Assembly (NCBI GenBank): GCA_947385425.1
Contig: CANDKY010000022.1
Location: forward strand, 1 to 43,808
Source: an uncultured Lachnospiraceae bacterium
Lineage (GTDB): Bacteria; Bacillota; Clostridia; Lachnospirales; Lachnospiraceae
DNA length: 43,808 nt
Reading direction: 5' to 3'
Position 1 is the stretch's first letter. Every line of letters begins with the position of its first letter. Of the stretch, positions 32,537-41,360 are shown piece by piece. A program made the translations under genes and the position numbers. The notes below the pieces were generated by a model. It was not told where the DNA came from. It worked only from the letters and a program-made list of their open reading frames with translations, and did no database searches.

Positions 32537-35500
32537 ATGGGACGGGTAAATATATGTAAGTTTGCGGCATTTGGCATTCTTTTGCTGTGCTGCGGTTTTG
32601 TAGCGGCCGGATGCGGGAATGGCAGCGATAGCAAGAGCAGCCGTACGGTTCCTGACGGCATATCGGCTGGCGGGGAGACAGGCTGTATCATCAATGGTTT
32701 GACGGTGAATTACATGGAAAATCCCATGGGCATCGAGGGCAACCCGGTATTTGGCTGGAAAATGGAGGATACTGCCAAAGGGCAGCGCCAGACGGCATAC
32801 CGGATTGTTGTGGGATCGTCCCTGCAGGCTCTGGAGGATAAGGATTACCTGTGGGATTCCGGAAGGGTGGAATCCGATATTTCTGTGGCGATCCCTTACG
32901 GGGGCGGCAGGCTCCGGCCGGAAAGCAGATACTATTGGAAAGTGTACGTGTGGGAGAAAGACGGGAAAATAGCGGAGTCTGGCGGTGAAGCCTGGTTTGA
33001 GACAGGGCTTTCGCAGGAGGGATGGAACGGGGCGGAATGGATCTGCCTCGGTGACGACGGAGTGACAGGGAGCCGGGAAGCAAAGGACGCTGCCGGGGAT
33101 ACCTCCTATAGGATTTCCTATGATATCCGGCTGAGCGCGGCTTATGCCGGCTTTATATGGGGGGCCGATGCCGGGCGGTACGGCGAATATTTCCGGTGGG
33201 CATTGGACACTACGGAAGAAAATATATTCCTTGTGATGTCACATATGGCCTATGAGACGGTATTGGAGGAAAAAAGCATTTCCCTGCAATCCTTTTTCCC
33301 GGACAGGGATGATTTCTGCGCCCGCCCGCATCATGTGCGGCTTAATGTGGACGGGAAGCAGGTGGATACTTATGTGGATGATATTCTTGTCTCACAGTAT
33401 GAAAACGCCGCGGCGAAAGAAATCGGCTCCATCGGTTTCTGGGTAGACAGAGGGGCGCAGTATGCCGGCTTTGGCAATATTTATGCAGAGGATTTTGACG
33501 GAAAGGTGTTGTATGAAGAGTCCTTTGCGGAAACTCCCCAGGAAGCCGGCAACTCGGCATTTTTCCCATATTATCTGAACATCCGTGACGGGTGGGCAAA
33601 GGTGGATTCCGGCTGGGTGATGACAGGCGGCGCGGAAAAACCGGCGCCTATGCTGCGGAAATCTTTTGATGCAAAAGAAGGGGCCGGGATCGATGAGGTG
33701 AGGCTTTATGCATCGGCCCTGGGGATATATCGTCTTTTTATCAACGGAGAGGAAATCAGCGGGGAATATTTTTCGCCCGGGCAGTCATTGTATGATACGG
33801 AAGTTTATTACAGAACCTATGATGTGACGGAATATGTGCGGGAGGGGGAAAATGTAATCGGCGCCGTTCTCGGGCATGGGCGGTATGACAGGGCAAAGTC
33901 GGATTGGGGGGACGAACTTGCTTTTTGCGCAAAACTGGCCATTGTTTATGAAGACGGCAGTACACAGGAGATTGTAACGGACGGTTCCTGGGAAAGCTGC
34001 GGGGACGGGCCTATCCGTAATGACGATTTATTTTCGGGGGAATACTATGATGCGGATTATGCGCAGGAAGGATGGGCGGAGCCTGGTTTTGCCGCCGCGG
34101 GATGGCAGAGTGCGTCTCTGTATACAGGGGTAAACGCGGATGCGGTAAAGAGGGCGGCTATGTCGGAACCGGTAAAATGCGTGGAAGAAATTCCCCCGGT
34201 TTCGGTTTCCGAGCCTTTGCCGGGTGTTTATGTCTATGATTTCGGACAGAATTTCAATGGTGTATGCAGGATTACGGTGGAAGGCAGGAAAGGGCAGGCT
34301 GTCACTTTGCGGTTTGCGGAAACCCTGAATAAGGGCAATATGTCCTGTATGGATGACGAGGAAGGGACTGTCTGGACACAGAATCTGTATACGGCCGACA
34401 ATATCGATTATTACATTCTGCGCGGAGAGGGGAGGGAAACTTATACGCCGTCTTTCGTCTGCAGAGGGTTCCGGTATGTGCAGGTGACGGGGGTGGAGGA
34501 GGCCATTCCGCCAGAGGACATATGTGGACTGGTGCTTTCCTCGGACAATAAAAGAACCGGGTGGTTTGAATGTTCCGATGAACGGGTGAACCGGCTGTAT
34601 GACAGTATCTGCTGGTCACAGATCAGCAATTTCGTTGACATTCCCATGGACTGCCCGCAAAGGGACGAACGGCTCGGGTGGATGGGTGACGCGCAGGTAT
34701 TTGCCAAAACAGCTTCCTACAATGCGGATATTTACAATTTTATGCGCAAAACAATAGATGCCCTGCGGGAAAGGCAGCATGAGAACGGCGCATATCCCGA
34801 GATTGCTTTTGGCGAAAGCCAGGAGGACGGCAGGAACGGGTGGAGCGATGCGGGCGTTATTCTTGTATGGGAAATGTATCAGCAGTATGGGGATATCGGG
34901 ATTGTGGAAGAGAATTTTGATGCAATGTGCCGGTACATGGACTATCTGGTGGAAACTAGCGACGGCTATATACGCCACGGCGAATGGTACAGTGACCACA
35001 ATGCGTTTTCCGGTTCCGATGCGGATTTATGCAATACGGCCCAATGCGCCTACGCGGCTTCCCTGCTGGCAAAGATGGCAGAGGCGGCGGGGGAGGAGGA
35101 AGCGGCGGAAAAGTATGCGGCCGTTTACGAAAATTACAGGAAAGCGTGGCAGGAAAAGTATATCCGGGAGGACGGTTCGGTTGGGAACTGGAGCCAGACG
35201 GAGTATGTGCTTGGGCTGGCATTCGGGCTGTACCCGGAAGAGTTAAGGCAGAAAGGGGCCGAGTATCTGTTAATGTCCGTGGACGCGGGAAATTACCATC
35301 CCATGACGGGCTATATTACAACGGGCTTCCTGCTTCCTGTGCTGTGCGAATACGGTTACGCGGAGGCGGCTTATAAGCTGCTGCTGCAGACCGGGTATCC
35401 GTCATGGCTGGACATGCTCTCCCACGGCGGGACGACGATCTTCGAGGGGTGGAGTACTTACTATACGGAAGAGGACGGGCTTGACAAAGTGAACGGTTCC

Positions 35501-35818
35501 TTGAACCATTATGCGCTTGGCTCTGTCGGCGCCTGGATGTATTCCGATATGCTTGGGATACGCCGGGATGAAAATAATCCGGGGTTTAAGCATTTTTATC
35601 TGGAACCCAGGACGGGGGGCGGGCTCAGTTATGCAAAAGGGCGTTATGAGAGTGTATATGGCACGATTTTAAGCGAATGGAGGATAGAGGGGGACGAGAC
35701 AGTGTTCCATTTTGTAATCCCGGCCAATACTACGGCAACGGTTTTCCTGCCGGGGTGGGAGGAAGAAGCGGAACTGAAGGCGGGGGAATATGAATACCGG
35801 GTTTTTGCGGGGAATTGA
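32537..35818 (+). CDS. alpha-L-rhamnosidase-like lipoprotein, GH78
   Basis: A 1093-aa surface lipoprotein that removes L-rhamnose from plant or bacterial glycans. The signal peptide ends in the lipobox FVAAGC (Cys26). The N-terminal module (about 45-160, NGLTVNYMENPMGIEGNPVF) is the Fn3-like rhamnosidase region. A lectin-like fold inserted at about 175-340 (YAGFIWGADAGRYGEYF and following) precedes Bac_rhamnosid_N, whose GVYVYDFGQNF (about 564-574) is typical. The (alpha/alpha)6 barrel has MDCPQRDERLGWMGDAQ (about 705-720), where the acid-base glutamate lies, plus the aromatic WSDAGVILVWEMYQQYG. The C-terminal beta domain is complete. Substrate inferred, not shown. Confidence 0.93.
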   Translation: MGRVNICKFAAFGILLLCCGFVAAGCGNGSDSKSSRTVPDGISAGGETGCIINGLTVNYMENPMGIEGNPVFGWKMEDTAKGQRQTAYRIVVGSSLQALEDKDYLWDSGRVESDISVAIPYGGGRLRPESRYYWKVYVWEKDGKIAESGGEAWFETGLSQEGWNGAEWICLGDDGVTGSREAKDAAGDTSYRISYDIRLSAAYAGFIWGADAGRYGEYFRWALDTTEENIFLVMSHMAYETVLEEKSISLQSFFPDRDDFCARPHHVRLNVDGKQVDTYVDDILVSQYENAAAKEIGSIGFWVDRGAQYAGFGNIYAEDFDGKVLYEESFAETPQEAGNSAFFPYYLNIRDGWAKVDSGWVMTGGAEKPAPMLRKSFDAKEGAGIDEVRLYASALGIYRLFINGEEISGEYFSPGQSLYDTEVYYRTYDVTEYVREGENVIGAVLGHGRYDRAKSDWGDELAFCAKLAIVYEDGSTQEIVTDGSWESCGDGPIRNDDLFSGEYYDADYAQEGWAEPGFAAAGWQSASLYTGVNADAVKRAAMSEPVKCVEEIPPVSVSEPLPGVYVYDFGQNFNGVCRITVEGRKGQAVTLRFAETLNKGNMSCMDDEEGTVWTQNLYTADNIDYYILRGEGRETYTPSFVCRGFRYVQVTGVEEAIPPEDICGLVLSSDNKRTGWFECSDERVNRLYDSICWSQISNFVDIPMDCPQRDERLGWMGDAQVFAKTASYNADIYNFMRKTIDALRERQHENGAYPEIAFGESQEDGRNGWSDAGVILVWEMYQQYGDIGIVEENFDAMCRYMDYLVETSDGYIRHGEWYSDHNAFSGSDADLCNTAQCAYAASLLAKMAEAAGEEEAAEKYAAVYENYRKAWQEKYIREDGSVGNWSQTEYVLGLAFGLYPEELRQKGAEYLLMSVDAGNYHPMTGYITTGFLLPVLCEYGYAEAAYKLLLQTGYPSWLDMLSHGGTTIFEGWSTYYTEEDGLDKVNGSLNHYALGSVGAWMYSDMLGIRRDENNPGFKHFYLEPRTGGGLSYAKGRYESVYGTILSEWRIEGDETVFHFVIPANTTATVFLPGWEEEAELKAGEYEYRVFAGN

Positions 35819-35886
35819 GCCGGAGGTTTGCGGGACGGGATGCGAATCCGAAAAGGTATGTTTGGAGGAGGATGCGGGGGTATAAA

Positions 35887-37233
35887 ATGCAAAAAATATA
35901 TATTAGAAACAATGGACCAGTAAAGAATTTTGAGATGGAGGTTGAGAAATTCAATCTATTAATTGGAGAGCAGGCAACAGGAAAAAGTACTATTGCCAAA
36001 AGTGTTTATTATTTTAAAACTATTAAAACCCAAATTATTGATTATCTGACCCAAGTGTATGATTCCAATTCCTATAACAGTGTACCGCAGGAGAAAGTAT
36101 GGTTTGATAAAGCTATTAAATCTGAACTGAAAAATATTTTTATTAAGTTGTTTGGATATAGCTGGGATTTAAATCCTGAATTCTATATGAAATATGATTA
36201 TGCCGAAGACGTCTGGATACAGGTACAATTAAAAAGAGGGGATAAAAACAAGCAATATATAAGCGTAACCTATTCGCCGGAGTTGTTGAATTCAATTAAA
36301 AGGCTTCAACTGGAAATACGGGAGATGTATCATAGCAACGAGGGGGTAATTAAAACCAGTCTTTTGCTTACAAATGAAGAAAGAAAAAGAAATCATGAAA
36401 CAATAGCCTGTAAAGTTAATGCGATTTTTTTTGATAATAAGGAAACTTATTATATTCCCGCGGGGAGAAGCCTCCTGACAGTAATGTCAAATAACCGTGC
36501 GATAATGAATAATGCAGGTAATCTGGATCTGATAACGGAAATGTTTATGATGCTGATTGATAATGTCCGCAATAGTTTTGGGAATGGCGTGCGGAAAGCA
36601 CATCTTTTTTATCCTGTAGAAAAGAGACAGTTTGATATTAAAAACATTGCGGATTTTATTATAAACATTGAAAAAGGAGAGTATTTTTACAATGGAGGGA
36701 GAGAATTTCTAAAAATAGCAGAAGATACAGAACACCCGGTCGCAATTAATTTTGCATCATCAGGGCAACAGGAAATTTTGTGGCTTTTGAATTTTATGTA
36801 TGTTTTAATGTTGCGGGAAGAAGATGCATTTCTGATCATTGAAGAACCGGAAGCGCATATTTATCCTTTGCTTCAGAAAAAAGTAATGGAGTTTATTGCT
36901 TTTTTTACCAATATGCAGGATAGCGGTGTTTTTATCACAACACATAGCCCTTATATTCTTACCGTTGCAAATAATTTATATTATGCAGGTGTATTAGCAG
37001 AAAGTGGGCAGGCTAAAGAAGTTTATAAAGTTTTGAATAAAAGTTATATAATAAAAAAAGGAGAACTTTCAGCGTATAAGCTGCTTGCAAATAATGTATC
37101 TGAAGAACGTCATTATATTAAATTGTTGGATGAAGAGGAAAAGGAAATAGAATCAGGTTTAATTGATGATGTGTCGATGCAGGTAAATGAGTTATATACG
37201 GCATTGTATGGTATTGAACTGGATAAAGAGTAG
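35887..37233 (+). CDS. OLD/RecF-like AAA ATPase (AAA_15/AAA_21 type)
   Basis: A 448-aa ABC-fold ATPase of the OLD/RecF group. Walker A GEQATGKST (about residues 27-35), signature-like ASSGQQEIL (about 288-296), Walker B AFLIIEEPEAH (about 313-323) and the H-loop ITTHSPYIL (about 350-358). No Toprim domain follows, so it is the single-ATPase form. It pairs with the nuclease-like gene 10 bases downstream. The start is the ATG at 35887, after GGGGG; an ATG at 35872 lies too near GGAGGAGG. The gene is strongly AT-rich compared with the GH78 gene before it and was probably acquired. Many such ATPases belong to phage-defence systems. Confidence 0.85.
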   Translation: MQKIYIRNNGPVKNFEMEVEKFNLLIGEQATGKSTIAKSVYYFKTIKTQIIDYLTQVYDSNSYNSVPQEKVWFDKAIKSELKNIFIKLFGYSWDLNPEFYMKYDYAEDVWIQVQLKRGDKNKQYISVTYSPELLNSIKRLQLEIREMYHSNEGVIKTSLLLTNEERKRNHETIACKVNAIFFDNKETYYIPAGRSLLTVMSNNRAIMNNAGNLDLITEMFMMLIDNVRNSFGNGVRKAHLFYPVEKRQFDIKNIADFIINIEKGEYFYNGGREFLKIAEDTEHPVAINFASSGQQEILWLLNFMYVLMLREEDAFLIIEEPEAHIYPLLQKKVMEFIAFFTNMQDSGVFITTHSPYILTVANNLYYAGVLAESGQAKEVYKVLNKSYIIKKGELSAYKLLANNVSEERHYIKLLDEEEKEIESGLIDDVSMQVNELYTALYGIELDKE

Positions 37234-37243
37234 GAATTAAAAT

Positions 37244-37900
37244 ATGGCAAAAAACAAAGGGCAGAGGGAACCATTTATTACTAACTGGGTAGAGGGGCAA
37301 AAGTGTGTGATTGATGATACACAGCATCAGAGTAAAGCATTAGTGCCTATACAGATTGATGCAGGGAATTCAGTTGAAATTGTGCAGGTAGATGGCGGCT
37401 TAATTACAGGATTACCTGAAGGCGAGGTTATATGTGACAATCTGGTATATACAATAAAAGATAACAGTATGGGATTGAATATCACATGGATTATAGAACT
37501 GAAAGGGACGAAAAATCCTAAAGAAGCAAAACATTCCATAAAGCAGATTATAAGCAGTATACAATATTTTCAAGACCAAGCGGCATATCCACAAGCACTC
37601 AAATATGTTGATAACAGGGATTATGTATTTGCCGCCATTGCGGGAGCGCCTGATAAAACACTTCCAATAATGAATAATGCTGATATAAAAGTGCTTTGTC
37701 AAAAGTTGATGACGATTAGCGTTAAAAGAAAATGTGTGAAAGATATGTTTATGCTTTTTTGCTATATAAGACCTAATATTCAATGTAAAAAAGTAGAAAT
37801 AAGGGGAAGCAAACCACCATATAATATTTATTGCTATAAAAACCGGGATGGGTACATACCGTATCCTTCCATGCTGATGCGGTTATTGGAAGGGAGATAA
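37244..37900 (+). CDS. putative PD-(D/E)xK-fold partner of the ATPase
   Basis: A 218-aa soluble protein that I do not recognise as a named family. Residues 61-90 read EVICDNLVYTIKDNSMGLNI followed by TWIIELKGTK: D65, then E85-x-K87 at the end of a beta strand, then a helix with H97 and Q107. This is the arrangement of a PD-(D/E)xK nuclease core. The rest is mixed, with two cysteines near the centre and a Tyr-rich end. It follows the ATPase after 10 bases and shares its AT-rich composition, so the two are one unit. Nuclease activity is inference. Confidence 0.75.
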   Translation: MAKNKGQREPFITNWVEGQKCVIDDTQHQSKALVPIQIDAGNSVEIVQVDGGLITGLPEGEVICDNLVYTIKDNSMGLNITWIIELKGTKNPKEAKHSIKQIISSIQYFQDQAAYPQALKYVDNRDYVFAAIAGAPDKTLPIMNNADIKVLCQKLMTISVKRKCVKDMFMLFCYIRPNIQCKKVEIRGSKPPYNIYCYKNRDGYIPYPSMLMRLLEGR

Positions 37901-37938
37901 AAATATAAAAAGCCTGTTGGGTTTACGCAGGAGGAAGT

Positions 37939-38215
37939 GAAAATCTTTCCACCTGTGCGGTTGGCGCCCTGTCCCCTCCCGGTGGCCTCTGGCTGCGCTG
38001 GAGAAGGAAAATCCAACTGCAAAAATGAGATATTTCTAACGGTTTTTCCGGATAGATTTGCTGCCAGGCGGTGACTCTGCCAAAAACGGCAGCAAATCTA
38101 TCCAGAAAAGCCGTAAGAAATCTCATCATTTTTTTGAATGGATTTTCCTTCTCCAGCGCAGCCAGAGGCCACCGGGAGGGGACAGGGCGCCAACCGCACA
38201 GGTGGAAAGATTTTC
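37939..38215. repeat. 277-bp near-perfect palindrome
   Basis: Arms 37939-38065 and 38088-38215 are inverted copies of about 127 bases with few mismatches, around a 22-base loop (38066-38087). The mismatches are clustered around 38014-38030 and 38116-38132 (a few inserted bases) and a few singles near 38037-38049. No open frame fits it. It separates the ATPase/nuclease pair from pepP. Such a structure would form a very stable hairpin in RNA or a cruciform in DNA. Possibly a decayed MITE; the flanks show no obvious target duplication. Confidence 0.85.
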
Positions 38216-38321
38216 AATCTGACTGTGCTGATAACAGAAAATACGTAACCGGAAAAATTTGAATGGCAGTGGCATATTCAAATATGAGAAAGTTGGAACT
38301 GGACTGGAATAGGAGAAGAAA

Positions 38322-40154
38322 ATGAATAACAAGATTCAGGAGAGGCTGGCGTCACTGCGCCATGCGATGGAAAAAGAGGGAATTGACTATTACATGATTC
38401 CCACTTCAGATTATCACAATTCAGAATATGTGAACGATTATTTTAAGGCAAGGGAATATTTTTCCGGTTTTACGGGTTCGAACGGGACACTGGTAGTCGG
38501 CAGGGAGATGGCAGGGCTGTGGACGGACGGACGATACTTTATCCAGGCGGAAAAAGAACTGGAAGGGACCGGGATTACCCTGTTCCGTATGCAGGAAGAA
38601 GGGGTGCCGGAAATTCCCGACTTTTTGCATGAAAATATGAAAAACGGGCAGATTTTAGGCTTTGACGGGCGGACGGTAAGCTGCCTGGAAGGCCGCAAAT
38701 TGGAAGAAAAGCTCGGAATATCAAAGGACGGAGCACGGAAAAGCGGTATCACCATACGTTATGATTTGGATCTGGCCGGACGGATCTGGGAAGGAAGGCC
38801 CGGGATGCCCAGCCATCCGGTTTGGTTACTGCCGGAAGAAATAAGCGGCAGAAGCACTTTGGAGAAATTAAAAGAAGTGAGGGAAAAAATCGCGGAAGCA
38901 GGGGCGGAATATCTGCTTTTGAGCAAGCTGGATGATTTGATGTGGCTGCTGAATATCCGCGGAAATGACATAGAGTGCAATCCGGTGGCATTATCTTACG
39001 GTTTTATAACGCCCCGGGAAATGTACTTTTTCATACAACCGTCTGAAGTAACAAAGGAACTGGAGGAATACGCGGCCGCGAACCGGATTACCTTAAAATC
39101 TTATGATGAAATTATGGATTTTCTTGCGCAGTTCGATTACGCATCCGGCGGCGGGACGGGAAAAGCGCTGCTGGACGAAGGGAATATCAATTATGCCCTG
39201 TATAAAACCCTGTCCGGCCGGACGGAATGCGTCGGGGGGGATAACCCTACGGAACGTCTCAAAGCAATCAAAAACGGGACGGAACTGGCGAAAATGGAAG
39301 AGGTTTACCGGAAAGACAGCGCGGCAGTGGTGAAATTTATCTATTGGCTGAAGCACACGATCGGAAAGCGGGAGATTACGGAAGTGACGGCTGCGGAATA
39401 TCTGGATAACCTGCGGCGGGAACTGGACGGTTTTGTAGAGCTTTCTTTTCCGACCATAAGCGCTTATAAGGAAAATGCGGCGATGATGCATTATGAAGCA
39501 TCGGCCGGGAACTGCAAGGTACTGGCCCCGGAAGGATTATACCTTGTGGACTCCGGCGGCCAATATATGGGCGGGACCACAGATGTGACAAGGACAGTAG
39601 TGCTGGGTGAAATCAGCGATGAGATAAAAATGCACTTTACTTTAACGGTTGTGGGGATGCTGCAGCTTACCGATGCAAAATTCCTGTCCGGTTGTACCGG
39701 AAGGAACCTGGATATCCTGGCCAGGCAGCCGCTTTGGAATGTAGGGATTGACTATAAATGCGGCACCGGGCATGGAATCGGTTATATCCTTAATGTCCAT
39801 GAGGGACCGCAGAATATCCGCTGGCGGATCCCGCCTGAAAAGAAGGAAGCCGTCCTGGAAGAGGGGATGATTGTCTCTAACGAACCGGGGGTATACCGGG
39901 AAGGAAGCCATGGTATCCGCATAGAGAATATCCTGGCAGTCCGAAGCGGGGAGAAAAACGGCGACGGCCAATTCCTGTATTTTGATACGCTGACTTACGT
40001 TCCCATTGACAGGGAGGCTATCGATATAAAATATATGCAGCCGGCGGATATAGAAAAGCTGAACCGCTATCATGCGGCGGTTTATGAAAAGACGGCGGAA
40101 TATCTTACAAAAGAGGAACGGGAATGGCTGGCGGAGGTGACTGCGCCTTTATAA
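38322..40154 (+). CDS. aminopeptidase P family (M24B) Xaa-Pro peptidase
   Basis: Metallo-aminopeptidase that removes N-terminal residues before proline. The 610-aa protein has the three-domain long form: two creatinase-like N-terminal domains (GFTGSNGTLVVG, then GLWTDGRYFIQA, and LLSKLDDLMWLLNIRGNDI) and the pita-bread catalytic domain. Metal ligands are visible: D in LVDSGGQYMGGTTDVTRT (both Asp), H in GTGHGIGYILNVHEGPQ, E in VSNEPGVYRE and E in IRIENIL. AGGAGAAGAAA precedes the ATG. It is a single-gene unit between the large palindrome and rplU. Confidence 0.95.
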   Translation: MNNKIQERLASLRHAMEKEGIDYYMIPTSDYHNSEYVNDYFKAREYFSGFTGSNGTLVVGREMAGLWTDGRYFIQAEKELEGTGITLFRMQEEGVPEIPDFLHENMKNGQILGFDGRTVSCLEGRKLEEKLGISKDGARKSGITIRYDLDLAGRIWEGRPGMPSHPVWLLPEEISGRSTLEKLKEVREKIAEAGAEYLLLSKLDDLMWLLNIRGNDIECNPVALSYGFITPREMYFFIQPSEVTKELEEYAAANRITLKSYDEIMDFLAQFDYASGGGTGKALLDEGNINYALYKTLSGRTECVGGDNPTERLKAIKNGTELAKMEEVYRKDSAAVVKFIYWLKHTIGKREITEVTAAEYLDNLRRELDGFVELSFPTISAYKENAAMMHYEASAGNCKVLAPEGLYLVDSGGQYMGGTTDVTRTVVLGEISDEIKMHFTLTVVGMLQLTDAKFLSGCTGRNLDILARQPLWNVGIDYKCGTGHGIGYILNVHEGPQNIRWRIPPEKKEAVLEEGMIVSNEPGVYREGSHGIRIENILAVRSGEKNGDGQFLYFDTLTYVPIDREAIDIKYMQPADIEKLNRYHAAVYEKTAEYLTKEEREWLAEVTAPL

Positions 40155-40196
40155 AAGCCGGGAAATGATAAGTGGAAAATTAATATTCAAAAAACC

Positions 40197-40225
40197 TTGA
40201 CACGTCCTCCCCAAAATGTTAAAGT
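40197..40225 (+). promoter_or_regulatory. promoter of the rplU operon
   Basis: TTGACA (40197-40202) and TAAAGT (40220-40225) with a 17-base spacer. It drives rplU-prp-rpmA through a roughly 100-base leader. Confidence 0.65.
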
Positions 40226-40231
40226 GTAGGA

Positions 40232-40325
40232 GTATGCCGCACAGGCAGGCTTAAGTGTATCTGTACAGGCAGATGCCGCCGACCCTGGCGAGTAGACAAA
40301 CCAATAAAGTTTGTGATAGGAGGTG
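40232..40325 (+). promoter_or_regulatory. probable L21 ribosomal protein leader
   Basis: The leader of about 95 bases has GCCGCACAGGCAGGC, a repeated ACAGGCAG (40240 and 40264) and GCCGCCGACCCTGGCGAG before the ribosome site. Firmicute rplU leaders of this size are known to be autogenous control structures (Rfam L21_leader), and this one looks like that class by position and composition. I could not check the covariance fold. Confidence 0.45.
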
Positions 40326-40329
40326 CAAT

Positions 40330-40635
40330 ATGTACGCAATTATTGCCACAGGTGGAAAACAGTATAAAGTTTCTGAAGGTGATGTCATTAAGGTGGAAAA
40401 GCTGGATGCAGAGCCGGGAACTGCTGTAACATTTGATCAGGTTGTCGCGATCAGTGACAATGGGCTTAAGGTTGCCGGTGATGTAGCTGGTTCAACGGTG
40501 TCCGCTACCGTAATGGAGCAGGGCAGGGGTAAGAAAATTATCGTATATAAGTATAAGAGGAAAACCGGATACCATAAGAAACAAGGCCACAGACAAGCAT
40601 ACACACAGGTTAAAATTGACAAAATAAATGCATAA
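40330..40635 (+). CDS. rplU: 50S ribosomal protein L21
   Basis: L21 of the large subunit, 101 aa. Family sequence from the ATG at 40330: [20 protein letters not shown] and ending [14 protein letters not shown]. The [14 protein letters not shown] block is diagnostic. AGGAGG is 6 bases upstream, which decides this start over an upstream in-frame codon at 40255. It is first in a three-gene operon with prp and rpmA. Confidence 0.97.
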   Translation: MYAIIATGGKQYKVSEGDVIKVEKLDAEPGTAVTFDQVVAISDNGLKVAGDVAGSTVSATVMEQGRGKKIIVYKYKRKTGYHKKQGHRQAYTQVKIDKINA

Positions 40636-40677
40636 TAAGCATTGGATGAATATTTTAGCGGTTTGGTAGTGCTGGAT

Positions 40678-41007
40678 ATGACAACAGTTATTATTAGGAA
40701 AACAGTAGATGGATCCTATCAGGGTTTTACCTGCATGGGACATTCCGGATATGCCGGGAAAGGCAGTGATATCGTATGTGCTTCCGTGTCGGTACTGGTT
40801 ATTAATGCGGTCAATTCGCTTGAGAAGCTGGCCGGTCAGAAAATGGAAGTGTCGGCAAATGATGATACAGGTTTTATCCATTGTCGTTTTTCGGCTCCGT
40901 TATCTTATGAAGGGAAACTTTTTATGGATTCCATGATACTGGGACTGTCAGAGATTGCAAAGCAATACGGCAGGAAATACTTGACACTTAACTACGAGGA
41001 GGTGTAA
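40678..41007 (+). CDS. prp: ribosomal-processing cysteine protease Prp
   Basis: Prp cuts the N-terminal extension of ribosomal protein L27 in Firmicutes, Fusobacteria and relatives. The 109-aa protein has the catalytic histidine in [15 protein letters not shown] (about residues 19-33) and the cysteine in [10 protein letters not shown]. It lies between rplU and rpmA, the canonical place. The start is the ATG at 40678; a TTG at 40642 would extend it without family support, and the ribosome site is weak, so some translation coupling to rplU is likely. L27 downstream carries the matching target site. Confidence 0.95.
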   Translation: MTTVIIRKTVDGSYQGFTCMGHSGYAGKGSDIVCASVSVLVINAVNSLEKLAGQKMEVSANDDTGFIHCRFSAPLSYEGKLFMDSMILGLSEIAKQYGRKYLTLNYEEV

Positions 41008-41011
41008 AACC

Positions 41012-41296
41012 ATGTTAAATATGAACCTTCAATTTTTCGCCCACAAAAAAGGGGTTGGTTCCACAAAGAACGGCAGGGATTCCGAATCCAAAAGGCTTGG
41101 TGCGAAGAGGGCTGACGGACAATTCGTAAAAGCAGGAAACATTTTGTACAGACAGCGCGGGACTAAGATCCATCCCGGTGTCAACGTTGGAAGAGGCGGA
41201 GATGATACTTTATTCGCATTAGTGGACGGTGTACTTAGATTTGAAAGAAAAGGAAGAGATAAAAAACAAGCTTCCGTATATCCTGTCGAGAAATAG
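41012..41296 (+). CDS. rpmA: 50S ribosomal protein L27 with cleavable N-terminus
   Basis: L27 of the large subunit, near the peptidyl-transfer centre, 94 aa. The first nine residues, MLNMNLQFF, match the Prp-recognised leader and end before AHKKGVGS, the mature start. Its typical [20 protein letters not shown] is present. AGGAGGTG is 8-9 bases before the ATG. It ends the rplU operon at the terminator that follows. Confidence 0.97.
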   Translation: MLNMNLQFFAHKKGVGSTKNGRDSESKRLGAKRADGQFVKAGNILYRQRGTKIHPGVNVGRGGDDTLFALVDGVLRFERKGRDKKQASVYPVEK

Positions 41297-41309
41297 TACG
41301 AACGAATCG

Positions 41310-41345
41310 GGCTTCAAACATACTACGTGTTTGAAGCCTTTTTTG
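41310..41345 (+). terminator. rho-independent terminator after rpmA
   Basis: GGCTTCAAACA (41310-41320) and TGTTTGAAGCC (41328-41338) pair perfectly around a 7-base loop, then TTTTTTG. It separates the rplU operon from obgE, whose start is only about 15 bases later. Confidence 0.85.
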
Positions 41346-41360
41346 CCTGAGGTGAATGAT

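Noticed and set aside
35815-35886. Extension of the OLD-like ATPase start to 35815
   Set aside because: It begins with a TTG overlapping the GH78 stop, is Arg-rich and lacks the family beginning, which is MQKIYIRNNGPV at 35887.
37923-38262. Short frames within the 277-bp palindrome
   Set aside because: They appear symmetrically on both strands because of the palindrome and have no family resemblance.
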